Part shown: in pieces, positions 22,892 through 34,207 of the stretch
How the letters are laid out: each line of letters begins with the position of its first letter
How positions within the stretch are numbered: the first letter of the stretch is position 1
NCBI RefSeq assembly: GCF_019059575.1
Contig: NW_024882312.1
Span: 124,001 to 188,000 of the forward strand
From: Amphibalanus amphitrite
Taxonomy: Eukaryota; Arthropoda; Thecostraca; Balanomorpha; Balanidae
Direction of reading: 5' to 3'
DNA: 64,000 bases
Position numbers and translations under genes: made by a program
Notes under the pieces: model-generated
Told to the model about the DNA's origin: nothing
Databases searched by the model: none
Seen by the model: the letters and a program-made list of their open reading frames with translations, nothing else

Positions 22892-24787
22892 GCGGCGCCG
22901 CGAGCGAGCCGGGCTTTCATAATAGGCCGATCTTGAATTCCACGCGCAGGGATTGGGAGAATGCTCGTGATGGTGTGTACAATGAGATTCGATTGTTTTT
23001 TATTACATGTGATGAGCGTTCCTATGTGAGCCTCGCAAGCCAAGAATACATGTTACTTGTTTTTTACTCTGTGCCATGCGTGCTTGACGGGGGTGGCCAA
23101 TGGAATATCGATAGGTACTACATAATTACAGACCGGATAGGTTATCTCACAGTAAGGGTGGTGTTCTGAATGTTCCTACGCCACCATCTCGCATTGTGGC
23201 TGCTAGTCAGAGATGAGAATAGTCATTTCCTCTCGTCGTCCCCGGTTCTATGAAGGACTCCCGCCTTAGAAGGGGTTTGTAGTCTCCTCGTCAGGGGTCA
23301 TTTTATAGCCAGGACGGCGTAGGTGCGCTTGACTCACAAGGGCACGAATGGAACCATTAATTTATCGTGGCCGCTCTGCGCTATGGGTCACGATCACGAC
23401 TGACCCGGGCGACATTTCACGGGGCCGCCCAGGTCGACATTTGACGTATGTAGCCGACTGAAGTGAGACATACTGTACTGTGACATGAGCACATGGACCG
23501 ATCGCACGGTAGCCCGTTGGGAAGGATTGCTGACGATCACGAGCGGGCTCGTTATGTGAGGTCAGGTCACGGCAGGGGTGTTATTGGCTACCTGATTCGG
23601 TGCATGGGTCGACCACGACCGCCGAGTTACAACAGGGTCATGGTAGTACCGTACGCCCGAGACGCATCACGTCAAAGATTCTGATCGGTATCCTGAACAC
23701 GGATACCCTATTCTCGATTTTCGGAACCTGTGACATAATTAGGTCAATTTTGAAACCTTCAGCAATCACTTAACTATTTCATGCGATTCATTTATTATGT
23801 TCGCAGTCGCATTACACGTGCTTATTGAGTGCTTGATAGTTCACCAACAACCAGACGTTATAGGCGTAAAGGTACGCATACGCATCGCATATACGCATCC
23901 TGAAAGTTTCACAAGTTCAGAAAGCCATAACAGAGAGTATCGTAAAGTCGGCAAGTAGGTACTGACGTCTTTTTCGATCAACTCCCTGATTGGGGCACTG
24001 CGCTGTCTAAAAGCAAATTACCTGTCTCTGTGATCTACCAAAGTAGTATTGAGAAGAAAAAATAGCCATGGGTCTTCCTTTTTCTCTTGCTGGTAACGTA
24101 ATCTGTTTTCTTATTGAAGTATTTGACATGGAATCTATTGGGATCCAACAAGAACGATTTACCGGGTGTTTTTCGATCTCGTGTATGTGGCGGATCATTG
24201 TAGGCACTCATTTGTGCCCACTGGAATCAGATACCAGTCCCCTGTCCTGTTTGCTTGCCGGAGTCGAGAAACGCGTAGCCGGTGGGGTCACCCATAACTA
24301 TTGGTCCTGTTTTGATATTGTCTCACGAGTCGTCTTCTGCCGTCGAGCAGCTGTATTGCATCCCCGCATAGCACATACACCACTGTTCTGTTGACGCAAT
24401 TTATTGATCCGGTACCAAACTGCCATGACACGAGACTGCACAAAACCTTTGGTACGATGACAGAATCCGCAAGGAAGGGGCGAAGAGCGGTACCGGGAGG
24501 TCACCGGAAGGACGGGCCCGTGGGACGCCAGTGGTGATAAGAATTAAGATTAGAGCGCAACCCGTTTAGGAATGCGCTTATACGCATTTATATAAAATGG
24601 AACTACTCCACTGTGAATTAATGGCAAGTCAAAGTGCCATTCCCATGGTGGAAGTGTACACTAATTTTCAAGGGGTGATTTTTGTCAACCTATTTAGCCA
24701 CACTAAATACACGCGCCAACCAGCGCATAGAGTTACACGGCTGTTCTAATAACATCTCGCTCAGGTGTTTGCCCCGCCCCTGTTTCA
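22892..24787. other. Between DDX43-like gene and lectin gene, no gene seen
   Basis: The beginning should be the helicase 3' UTR. The end should be downstream of the antisense lectin gene. TTTATT near 24397 (AATAAA on -) could serve the lectin transcript, but it is about 570 bases past the stop. I see no coding frame with family features. Confidence 0.4.
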
Positions 24788-24927
24788 CGGCACGCTGCTA
24801 CTTGGTAATACCAGGGAGCGGCGCTCGGTTTTCATGGGAACGTAAGCAGCAAATTTTCCAACTTCGCTTACGTTTCCATGGAAATCGAGCTCCGATACCC
24901 AGTAGCAGCGGAGGTAGCGGCGTGCCG
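24788..24927. mobile_element. 140-bp foldback just downstream of the lectin gene
   Basis: The ends CGGCACG and CGTGCCG are complementary. Longer arms carry GCTGCTACTTGG / CCCAGTAGCAGCG and CATGGGAACGTAAGC / GCTTACGTTTCCATG, around a short loop near 24845-24866. The whole folds as an imperfect hairpin within the likely 3' UTR of the lectin gene, so it would also fold in the mRNA. Confidence 0.6.
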
Positions 24928-24974
24928 AGAAAAGGGCCCCGGTGTTTCTTGGGGCACCGATACGGAGTCCCCGC

Positions 24975-26468
24975 TCACGGGCAGGCCGGACAGCCGCCCT
25001 CGGGAGCCTCCAGGCGGTTCCCAAACACGGCCAGATCGGCCAGCTCCAGCGTGAGCTCCGGTCCGCGCCGGATGATCCGCACATACCGGCCGGTGACGGG
25101 CTCGTCACAGCGCAGCAGCCGGGCGTACAAGGCGGCCACAAACGGCTGGGCGCGCAGCACGCAGCGCGCCGAGTGGCGCTCGTCGAACAGCCGCCGGTCG
25201 CTGCCAACGCGCACCTCCGTGTCGCGCCCGACGGCGGCGCCGGACGCCAACAGCACGCTGGTCACCTGCACGGGGCCGCCCAGGTCGACGGTCCAGGTGA
25301 GCGGCGGTCCGTCGGTCAGGGTCATACTGGCCGCGCTGAGGAGGTCACCGTCGTTACCGTTGGCGGCCGCAGAGCCGGGCGACACCATGCTCATCCAGCT
25401 CAACTTGCCCAGAGCCAGGTTATCGCCCATGTACTGACAAAGCACCATGAAGGGCAGGTGGCACTCCACGTCGTTCAGAAACACGCCATCTCTAGAGGTG
25501 GTGACGCAGTCCTCGTTGTTGGCATTATTGGGCTCGATGGCTCCCCATCCAACAGAAGGCGCGTCTTCTCCGTCGCTGGTAACAAATGTACCCTCCACCA
25601 GCAAGTCATCCAGTCCGACATAGGACGGCTCCATCGTGCTAAATATTTCCGGCCAGGCAGCGTTCAGGTCATTGAGATGAGTCTGTGACACGCCTGGATA
25701 CACAATGGCATTGTTGGCGAAACAGGTATGAGCCGCCTCCAGTCCCGTGGTGATGCCCACTCGGATCACTTGCTGGTCTTGCACGAGCCGGGCCGAGGCC
25801 GGGACCACGCCGTCAGGCCGCGGAAACTGCCAAACGAACGACAGCTCGTCGCCACCCGAACCGGCATCGGAGACGATGCCCTGAGCGTAGAGCAGGCAGC
25901 GGCCGTCGGAAGGCGAAAAGTCGCACGCCATGCAGGTCGTGTTGTCGGCGCACAGTCGCTTGCATTCGTCGACGTCGGCAGTGGCGGCCTCAGCCGTGGG
26001 TTCGGCCGAGAGCCGACCGTTGCCCACCGGCAGAAACCCGCCCGTCTTGGCGCACCGGTCTCCGTCGAGCTGGAACGGCGGGCGGCAGCGGCAGACGCCC
26101 GACAGACAGGCGCCGCCGGGCGTCACCGACCAGCACTCAGAGCCGAGCGTACACGGCTCGCCGAGCCGGCGGGCGCCGCCGCGCGCGTGCCAGTGCCACA
26201 GCGCCGCGCTCGGCTCCAGCCTCTCGGGCAGCGGCAGGACGTCGGTCAGCAGGCACAGGCCGGTGTCGAGGCTGTAGCCGTAGCCGAGGCAGGCCGGGTC
26301 GGCGCCGCAGAAGGCGCGGCACTCGCAGCCGCCGGCCGGCCGCGTCTCCAGCACGCTCGGCATCACGCCGTTCGCCGGATCCAGAGGCTGGAACGAAAAG
26401 AACGCCGGCGAGGCGCCGTTCGAGCGCGCCCCGCCGGTGGCCGTCAGAATCAGCAGCGGAAACAACAT
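24975..26468 (-). CDS. Secreted PAN / C-type lectin / discoidin-like protein, single exon
   Basis: 497 aa, no intron seen. The start chosen is the ATG at 26468, because it opens a signal peptide (MLFPLLILTATGGARS). The frame extends 85 codons further upstream, but that part is basic and unlike a signal. Likely order: apple/PAN-like Cys module 36-100; EB/EGF-like module 102-140 (CLSGVCRCRP); second PAN-like module about 143-215; C-type lectin domain about 245-346 with an EPN sugar-specificity tripeptide at 312-314, WGAIEPNN and VLC; F5/8C (discoidin/fucolectin)-like domain about 348-485 beginning NLALGK. It presumably acts outside the cell, binding glycans or cell surfaces. A role in immunity, adhesion or gamete recognition cannot be told apart from sequence. 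No frameshift seen. Confidence 0.8.
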   Translation of the reverse strand: MLFPLLILTATGGARSNGASPAFFSFQPLDPANGVMPSVLETRPAGGCECRAFCGADPACLGYGYSLDTGLCLLTDVLPLPERLEPSAALWHWHARGGARRLGEPCTLGSECWSVTPGGACLSGVCRCRPPFQLDGDRCAKTGGFLPVGNGRLSAEPTAEAATADVDECKRLCADNTTCMACDFSPSDGRCLLYAQGIVSDAGSGGDELSFVWQFPRPDGVVPASARLVQDQQVIRVGITTGLEAAHTCFANNAIVYPGVSQTHLNDLNAAWPEIFSTMEPSYVGLDDLLVEGTFVTSDGEDAPSVGWGAIEPNNANNEDCVTTSRDGVFLNDVECHLPFMVLCQYMGDNLALGKLSWMSMVSPGSAAANGNDGDLLSAASMTLTDGPPLTWTVDLGGPVQVTSVLLASGAAVGRDTEVRVGSDRRLFDERHSARCVLRAQPFVAALYARLLRCDEPVTGRYVRIIRRGPELTLELADLAVFGNRLEAPEGGCPACP

Positions 26469-26906
26469 GGCACCGTTGTCGCCCAGCCGCGCCCCCAGCA
26501 GCGACTGAGCCCGCCGTCCACCACAACAGCCATCAGCCGCTGCGTGCCTTTGGGCATTGCACGGTAGATGTTGGTAGGAACGGCGGTGTATCGGGTGAAT
26601 ACTACGACTCGGTCTCAGTCTTAACCAGCAGTCACGGCATCGCCTCACGCTATTGCGCTGTTTCTTTAGCGAAGCAGGTCGTAATGCTGGCACCATAATT
26701 ATTGTTTGGCTACTAAATAACAAATCTCTATTGTACCCAGTTACCGATCACATTCAAGGTAATGACTGCCAGAACCAGTTAAATACAACTACTTAGCTAT
26801 TGAACCGGAGACCGGAGTCGTGGTCGCTGTTTGGGGTCCGGCCTCGAACGGTCACCGCGCACAGCGTGAGTCCTTACACGCTCACGTCCAATGGTGAACT
26901 CTGTAT

Positions 26907-27650
26907 GATGACGTGGTCTACGGCAAGGACGCTGAGACGCATGATGCTCGCCTCCAAGCAGCGCTGAACCGCATGAAAGAAGTGGGCCTGAAACTCAACA
27001 GAGAGAAGTGCAAGTCAAGAATCGCTTGAGTTCCTTGGTCATGAGATAAGTAGACACGGAGTCAATACTCGTATCTCAGGCAAGAAAGTCGCCGCAGTGG
27101 AGTCGCTGCAAGCTCCAACAACAAGAAACAGTTCCAGTCAGCTCTCGGGATGATAAACAACCTAATCCGATTCATTCCAGGAGCCCAGACGATCCTGGCG
27201 CCACTGAACGTGCTGCTGAAGGACACGACAGCGTGGTGCTGGGATCAGAAACAAGAAGAGGCATTCACCCAGATCAAGAAGATGATCGTAGCGTGTCCCG
27301 TCCTGGCCTTCTTCGACGTGGACCTGCCGACCGTAGTGGCCGCCAACAGCAGCCACTACGGCCTGGGTGCCGTGCTCATGCAAGAGCATGGAAAAACGAT
27401 GAAGCCAGTTGCATTCTGCTCCGGGATGCTGACTCCTACAGAACAAAGGTGGGCACAGATCGAGAAAGAGTGTCTGGCATCCGTGTGGGCAAGTGAAAAA
27501 CTCCATTCATTTATATGCGGGCTGCAGTCATTCCGGCTACAAACAGACCACAAGCCACTCGTCCCTCTGATCAACCTGCACGAAACGCCACTCCGCTGCT
27601 CATGCGCCAGATGAGATACTCGCCAGTGGCAGAGCACGTTCCAGGACGTT
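26907..27650 (+). pseudogene. Ty3-type pol remnant: reverse transcriptase end and RNase H
   Basis: Starts at the catalytic box (LYDDVVYGKD) and runs through the thumb (KLNREKCK, EFLGHEIS) into RNase H-like sequence (HYGLGAVLMQEHGK, WAQIEKECLASVWA, TDHKPLVPLI). The frame breaks near 27029 and again near 27590. The RNase H segment reads AANSSHYG where relatives usually have an Asp, so a catalytic residue is probably lost. Left and right ends are abrupt. Confidence 0.85.
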
Positions 27651-27656
27651 TCCTGA

Positions 27657-28105
27657 TGTTGTGGGACAGTGAGAGCAGCACTGCATCGTGAGACTGGGAG
27701 CAGACTGGGAGCAGCTCTGTTCCTCGGTTGCCCGCCTGATTCGTGGCGCAACCTGAGCGGCCCGCCGAGAAACAATCGTTAGGGCCTACCCGCCAGGCAG
27801 CGCTGCGCTCTCTGTGTGGGACTCTGTGTCCGTGCGGTCGCGTCTGTGTGAGCACCGTGCCATATTTAGCCTGAGTTTAGAAATCTACGTTTATCCAGCT
27901 ACCAAGCGTTTTTAGAAGAAGCCGAATCGCTCGGACGAACTCAGGGCAGCAACATTCAGCGGTGGGATTGACCCGTTCGGAAGAATTCTGTGTGCGATCT
28001 TCTGCAGCGGAACGCCGACGGAAGCGGAAGCGGGAGCCATCTTGCAAGTTGTGAGAAACAAGAAACAGTGATTTGGTGATTCAGTTTTTGGCGCCCACTC
28101 CGGAC
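27657..28105 (+). mobile_element. Candidate 5' LTR and primer-binding site
   Basis: A TGTTGTGGGACAG...GTGAGAAACA stretch (27657-28058) has the TG...CA ends of an LTR. It is followed by TTTTGGCGCCCACTCCGG at 28087-28104, which resembles a tRNA primer-binding site, and then gag-like sequence. No matching downstream copy was found, so the boundaries are tentative. Confidence 0.35.
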
Positions 28106-28137
28106 TCGGGATCGATTACCGGGGGGATGACGTCGGA

Positions 28138-30860
28138 GCCGCGCCGTCTACGGTCCGGCGCGGCGATGGCCGAGTCGGGGGCCGGGTCGGAGCCGGACGC
28201 CGCCGCCGTCGACGTGGACCGGCTGGTGGACGCCGTCGTCGGCGGCAGGCATCGGGGCGGAGGCGGCTGCTCCAGTCGTCAAGGAGGAGGAGCCGGAGGT
28301 GGTAGAAGATGCGCCTACTTCTCCGTCACGGGCACAGCGGCAGCTGTGGCTGGCGGAGCTCCGCCGACAGCTGGGTGCTCCCGCCGCGACATTCGGCACC
28401 CGCGAGCAGGAGGAGGTCAGAGGTCTCCTGATCATCGGGGAAGGCGGCGGCCCGCCCCCGGACCATTCCCACTGGTTCTGGGGCCGTGTGCGGCTCTTCC
28501 TGATTGTCGCCCACGAGCGGCCGTGCGCGACGCTCGGTCGTCCGACATGGAGCGGCTGGGTGGGTATTCACCTGAGCCGAGATGTCGTCCAGCCGCCGGC
28601 CGCCGCGCGGCCTCAGCCGCCCCCGCCGCCGCCGCCGGCCTCTGCACCGGCCTCCAGGTGGCGTGGGCGCCCGTCCCGTCCGTCCGGCCTGCGAGTGCCG
28701 CCCAGGGGCGCCGCGCCGCCGGCCGCGTCGCGACGTTAGAATTCGGACGGCGCTGCGGGCGGTGGGGACGACGGTCTCGGCTCCCCTCTCCGGTCTCCTG
28801 CCGCCCGCAGACTCTCCGGCTCTGCCCACTGCTGGAGAGAGTACCTCGGCTGCCCTGCTGGGGTGTGGCGCCGCGGCCACAGATGGCGCTGCTGGTGGAG
28901 GTTCGTGCGGCGTCGACCTGGGGCTGCTGCCGCCGTCGTCGCCGTTGTTGCTGGTGCCGCCGCTGCCGCCGCTGCCGCCGAGCAAGGTGGCAGCACTGCT
29001 TCTACTCAAGACAGTAGGGATCGTAGAAACAGTAGACAGTCAGCTGAAAAAGTAAACAATCATGGCGCCGCCCATGGACGGAGATGCGGCCGGTGCCGGG
29101 GGCCGTCAGGTCCAGGTCGGAGGGACTGCTGGAGGTGGTGTGGTGATGGGCGTGCCTCAGTTTTACGCGCCGAACATTCCGATCCCTGTTTTTGACTACA
29201 TAGAACCCGGTCCGTTTAGCAATCAGTTTCGGCGGTACGTGCGTGTGCTGAATTTGACCAATGTTCATGTGCACGACCAGTTGTGCTACGTGCTGGGGTC
29301 CAGTGCCAGGGCCAGGTGGCTCGCAGACCTGGTGGAGAGGGCTGTGGTGCCGACAGACTGTGTGGACTCTGCAGAGGTGGTGCGCCGGGTGGAGGTTGCT
29401 GTGCTGCAGGCCCTTCAGCCCGAGGTCTTGAAGAGTCAGCTGCTTCAGGGACTGGAGTTGAAGACCCTAAAGCCAGGACAGACGCCCAGAGACTTTGTTG
29501 AAGAAGTGCACGCACAGCTGATTGCAGTGATGCCTGAACTGACTCAGGAGAGTGTGAATCGGCTGTTGATTCCCCACACAGTGGAGGGTGCCCCAGTTGA
29601 GTGGCGCCAGAGGCTCCTGGAGGCTAACTACACCAGCGTGGACGAGCTCATCCACAAGATGACGCTGCTCCAGTCTGTGAGGGACCAGACAAGTGCTGCC
29701 AGGCGGGTGGCTGATGTTCGGCGAACCGGCCAGACCAGCGGCGTTGCTACTCTTGCAACAAGGTGGGACACATCGCCAGGGACTGCAGAACCAGACAAGG
29801 AGCTGGAGAGCAGACTTCGAGATGCTCCAAGTGTACGCTGCGGGGCCATGATGCTGGCTCCTGCCGTACTCAGTGCCGCAAGTGTCGTCAGACGGGTCAC
29901 ATTCAGGCGAACTGCCCAGAACACAGCAGCCAGCAGCGCCGAGTGGTGGTAGGCAAAAGCGTCCTCCTGGAAGTGAAAGTAAACGGTAAACAGACAGTGG
30001 GTGTTCTGGACAGTGGAGCAGAACAGACGCTAGTGAGTGGACAACTAGCTCAAGAAGCAGCATGGATGGTGACACCAAGCCACAGAAAGATTAAGGGTGT
30101 CAACAGTGGTCCAAGTGAGGTGAAAGGCTCAGTCCAAGTGGATGTGGTCGTAGAAGGAGGGGTGGTGAACCTCCAAGTGCTGGTAGCAGACATCCATGAG
30201 CCAGTCATTCTCGGAACTGATTTTCTCAGAGCAGCTGCAGTGACAGTAGACTTCAGTCGCGGGGTGGTGTCTGTGTGGGGACGCGCCATGCCTGAAATCT
30301 CAACTGTGTGCCGCTGTGTGGTCAGCGACAGCTTGCGAGAGCCAGAGGAGCTGTACATGGAAGAGGAGATGATCTGTCCAGGTGACAAGAAGAGGACAGA
30401 GGTGTACAACTTGGAGCACCTGAACCCAGTGGAGCAGAAAGCTGTACAAGAGGAGCTGGACAAGTATGATGTGTTCAGTACGGACGGAGCTCTGGGTGCT
30501 GTGACTGTGGTAGAGCACCGCATCGACCTCAAGGAAGAGCCTCGTCAGAAGAAGCCGTACCCAGTTCCTCCTGCACTGAGACCAGTCGTCGAGCAGCAGA
30601 TAGAAGACATGCTGCAAAAGGGAGTGATCCGTGAGTGCTCCAGTCCCTACGCCACCCCCCGTGCTACTGGTGCAGAAGAAGGGAAGTGACCAGAGGGCGC
30701 CGCCACTGCCACAGAGCACGAGACCGAGACTGACCCGCCGCAGGTCGCGGAGGCCCCACAGCCAGCGAAGCCCAACGTCGTGCCACTCCGCGAGACTCAA
30801 CAAGTGACCCGCTCAGGCCGGGTGTCGCAGCCCCTCACAGTCTCGACTTGTAAACCAGTC
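28138..30860 (+). pseudogene. Ty3-type gag-protease element with internal deletion of pol
   Basis: A leader or gag N-terminal part (28138-29050) is frameshifted near 28245. Gag follows from ATG 29062: capsid-like region, then, after a frameshift near 29745, three CCHC zinc knuckles (HIARDC, CSKCTLRGHDAGSC, CRKCRQTGHIQANC). A retropepsin-like segment with DSGAEQTLV lies at about 30012. The first residues of reverse transcriptase (VEQQIEDMLQKGVIRECSSP) end near 30660. A proline-rich tail with TRSGRVSQP ending about 30866 resembles the end of integrase. Most of reverse transcriptase, RNase H and integrase are therefore deleted. It is non-functional. Confidence 0.8.
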
Positions 30861-30879
30861 CAGAGATAGGGGGTCGCTA

Positions 30880-31215
30880 TGGGTGTTGTATACCTATAAC
30901 ATGTATACCATGAGTCCCCTTTGCTGAATTTCTGAGAGACTTCAGGGAGATGTGTAAAATGTGTACAAGTGAACTCGTTCCAATTTGACGGACGCGCAGT
31001 GCGTAACCTTGAGCGGGAGCGCGTCCACGTTGTTGTTAGTTGTCGCTGTAGTGTTTCCTATTGCAGTAGTTTAGCGCCTTTCCAAGGCCATCACGTGACT
31101 CTATTTTGGGAAAAATACAGTCTACGTTCCACCTGGCTATTGTCTACATCAGATAACACTTCGCGTTTCACAAACACTACATTTTGGCGACTAGCACGAG
31201 ATAAGTGCGGACTTA
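30880..31215 (+). mobile_element. Candidate LTR followed by primer-binding-site-like sequence
   Basis: A non-coding stretch lies right after the integrase-like tail and ends CACTACA at 31191. TTTTGGCGACTAGCACG follows, resembling the start of a Ty3 internal region. Having both an element end on its left and a primer-site-like sequence on its right suggests an LTR shared by two elements, or a tandem arrangement. The boundaries are approximate. Confidence 0.4.
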
Positions 31216-31955
31216 AGTGAATCGCGTGTCGCGAATATCTGTGTAACCTTTTTTGTGTTTCGGCCCGCGGTACGGCCATGAGCCGCGACAGTGGACCGCC
31301 CCTACCCGCGCCGTTTTTGCCCTGTGGTGCGCCTGCGTTATTCGTTATTCGTTGCCTCATCCCTTAGGATGATGTAACAACCACGTGTGTCGCCGGCCGG
31401 CACGGGAGTCACCGGGCCGGCGCAAACCGATTCGCGCGCCGACTTGTTGTGACGTCGCCCCCCCCCCCCCGGTGCTGGGGGCGGCCCAGGGCGCGCCAGT
31501 GAACCTTGCACCCTTTCACGAGGCGACCGCGTGTCTGCAGCCTGCAATGCAGCAGTCTGCTGACCAATCCGCGCTCGATCCGCCGCCACGTTGTCTCCGA
31601 GTGTTTCTGCGCATGTCTGGGGCCCGGCCCGCTGCGTCGGGCCGCGCGCTCCTCCGACATTCTAGGCCGAGCTCTTGACCCGAGCAGACGCGTCACGTCT
31701 GGTTCCGTTAGGCCCGTTCTGTTCGGGACTTAGAACTTTTAGATTAGGCAGGGCATACTTGGCAAACTTGGATTCCATTCTCGTCTTTTCGTTACTCCAC
31801 TGCATGATTCGTTGTTTCGGTTTTTGCCTTCGTTTTGGAACTTAAAATATAACAACCCGCTCTTCGTAATCGTGGAACGTTTCAGGTTCCGACAGCGAGC
31901 CCAGGCCTGCAGCAGACTTTATTGCTGCTCTGCGCGGCCTGGCTCGTACCTGCCA
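31216..31955. other. GC-rich stretch without a recognised gene
   Basis: Probably the leader of the element that continues at 31960. A poly-C run lies at 31458-31471. Several overlapping Arg/Pro-rich frames are open on both strands, as expected from high GC; none shows a domain. Confidence 0.3.
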
Positions 31956-31959
31956 GTTC

Positions 31960-32770
31960 GGTCCAATGGAGTTGGAAATCATCCGGGACGTGGTGGTTGA
32001 GAAGACCGGACCCCTCCTCCGGCCTGTCACCGGCACAAGTGGTCTTCGGCCGGCCCATCCGGGACCTCCTCCCCGGGCACCCCACACCCAGGTGTTTGAC
32101 AGTCCGGTCACTCACCCTGTATGGCGAGAGACGTGGGCGCAGCAGGAAGAAGCGCTGAGACTGCGATTCGCTAGACAACTGGACGACCTCGACGCCCACA
32201 CACGCGCCTTGCCAGCACTGACGCCGGGCGACACGGTCCGCCTGCAGAATCAGACTGGCCCCCACGGCAAACGGTGGGACAGAACCGGCGTGGTAGTAGA
32301 CGTCAAACCTCATGACCAGTACTTCGTCAAGGTACACGGGTCCGGCCGTGTGACGCTGCGGAACCGCCAATTTCTCCGGCACATACAGGGACTGGCCGGT
32401 CCTGCCTGCGCTCCGACGTCACCGCCAGCTTCCCCACCTGCCGCCACACCTCCCTGTGTTCCAACGCCACCGTCGGCTCCCCCACCTGCCGCCGCATCTC
32501 CCTGCGCTCCGACGTCACCGTCAGCTGCCCGACCTGCCGCCGCATCTTCCCCGCCCCCCCCCCATCCACCACCTCTCCGCGGGCGACGACCAGGCGACAG
32601 CGTCTCGCACTCCCGTGATTCCCCCTGCCGACAACTGGGACGCCTCCCGCAACGTCGAGCAGGCGACGCCACATGTCGGTCACTCGCCCGTATCCGCCGA
32701 CGACCCGCCTGTGTTGCCGCCCCGGCAGCGACGTCGTCCAGCGTACCTGGATGACTACGAATGTATGTGA
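31960..32770 (+). pseudogene. Ty3-type integrase C-terminus with proline-rich tail
   Basis: The frame near 32035 reads GTSPAQVVFGRPIRDLLPGH, the conserved end of an integrase core. After a frameshift the 31966 frame gives TPGDTVRLQNQTGPHGKRWD and VVVDVKPHDQYFVKVHGSG, the GPF/Y-type C-terminal module. A repetitive Pro/Ala tail follows (32400-32580, about 48-bp periodic units), with another frameshift before the closing PPVLPPRQRRRPAYLDDYE. A GGAGGGAA purine stretch at 32837-32844 could be its polypurine tract. Confidence 0.8.
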
Positions 32771-32959
32771 GCTGTGAACCATGCCTGTAGGTGGATCATG
32801 CTTTGTATCTTTCGTTGAGTTTTCGGATAGAAAACTGGAGGGAATGCAGAGTGGTATGTGTTATCTCTCATCTGTATGGTAATGCCAACCTATCTCTGTT
32901 TCAGATATGAGCCCGGAACATTCGTGACTGTACTGTTGTCTTTCTATAATACAAGTCAA

Positions 32960-33470
32960 GAGCTCACGAATGTCGTATTGATCAGTGTGGAGTTTAGCCC
33001 CTCTAGCTCACGGCTCTACGGCTTCGGCCAGCAGCCATTCTCAGTCCTGGGAACGCTGCCTGCTAAGGTGGTCTACAATAACCAGGCAGTGTCAACAAGC
33101 TTCGACCTGGTCGACACCAGCAAGACAGAAACCATCACAGGTATGGACCTGCTGCAGGCTCTGGGTGTCACCCTCCACCCAGCCTCACACAGCGTCTACA
33201 CGGTGGCAGGCTCAGCCCCGTCAGAGCTGCCTGCCATCGAGGGCTACGTCCACCGGATCAAACTGAAGCCGGACGCAGTACCAACTGCCTACAAGCTGCG
33301 CCGTCTGCCCCACTCCGTGCGAGAGGAGGTCTCAGCAGAACTCAACAGCGTGCTGGAGGCAGGAATCATCGAGAGGATCGACTCCTCCCAGTGGATCAGC
33401 CCGCTGACTGTCTCAAGAAAGAAGGACGGCAGAATCAGGGTCTGCGTGGATGTCGCGACCGGGGGGTACT
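32960..33470 (+). pseudogene. Ty3-type protease-to-reverse-transcriptase fragment
   Basis: Open frame from about 32858 to 33487. It covers the end of a retropepsin-like domain (GFGQQPFSVLGTLPAKVVYN, GMDLLQALGVTL) and the start of reverse transcriptase (KLRRLPHSVREEVSAELNSV, GIIERIDSSQWISPLTVSRK, KKDGRIRVCVD). It stops abruptly near 33460, where unrelated sequence begins. Confidence 0.85.
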
Positions 33471-33599
33471 GTGCGTTTGTTGCCTAGCAACGAAATTGTT
33501 GTCATATTTTTGTGCTTAGAAAATTAAGGAAAAAGGGGGCTTTTTGAGGAGAAAACTGATTGAAACGGGGTCATTAATTATAGCTTATTCTGAAACAGA

Positions 33600-34195
33600 T
33601 TGGGCCGGGCCGCAGGGTGCCGGCGGCGGCAGCGGCGATGATGGTGGCGGCGGTTGGAGGCCTGGCGGCAGAGGCGGCGGCAGAGGCGGAACTAGAGGCA
33701 GAGGTGGAGCCTGGGGAGGCCGGGGCGGCGGGGGCGGCGGGGCTACCACTCTGGCCCCGACCGACTTTCCGTCCCTGCCGCCCCCGGCTACACCGAGAGG
33801 AGGACGAGGAGGCGACGGCGGCGGTGGGGGTAGGGTGCGCGGCGGCGGGGGTGGGGTGCGCGGCGGCGGGGGTGGGGGTGGGGATGGAGACGGACTCGCG
33901 GCGGGGGGGGGGGGCGGCGGGCCATCAGGCTCGCGTGGTGTACCTGGGCGACAGTCACGGCAGGCCTTTCGCCCAGTGCCCGCCGGCCCACCCCACCACA
34001 GGGGGAGGGGGGTGGAGGGCGGTTATGTAGCCTCGGGTGGGAGGACGGGTGTGGCTGCCGCCGAGGATTGCCGGCCAATTCTGTCGGCTTTCCTCCGGCG
34101 GCAGCTGGGCCCCTCCCCCGGGGCTGGGGATCCCGCCCCCGACGTAATCGTGGTGTCGCTCGGGGAGGAATGCTCTCACCCCCCGGGGCGACACC
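33600..34195 (+). pseudogene. Gly-rich ORF with start of an SGNH-hydrolase-like domain
   Basis: An extremely G-rich stretch (Gly/Arg repeats) runs from 33600 to 33920. In the frame of 33617 it is followed by RVVYLGDSHGRPF, a GDS block I of SGNH/GDSL hydrolases. In the next frame at about 34135 comes PDVIVVSLGEE, which resembles the block where GxND normally sits. The domain then breaks off. A continuation-like segment begins at 35071, beyond inserted gag sequence. The protein's role is not established. Confidence 0.5.
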
Positions 34196-34207
34196 ACACA
34201 GTGCCCT

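Noticed and set aside
25728..26567. 279-codon + frame
   Set aside because: Shadow of the lectin-like gene; Arg/Ala/Gln-rich with no motif, while the antisense frame has a signal peptide and Cys modules.
28326..29009. 227-codon antisense frame
   Set aside because: GC-rich shadow over the leader of a Ty3-type element; no family features.
31338..31696. Overlapping Arg-rich frames on both strands
   Set aside because: High GC keeps all frames open; no motif or splice signal supports one of them.
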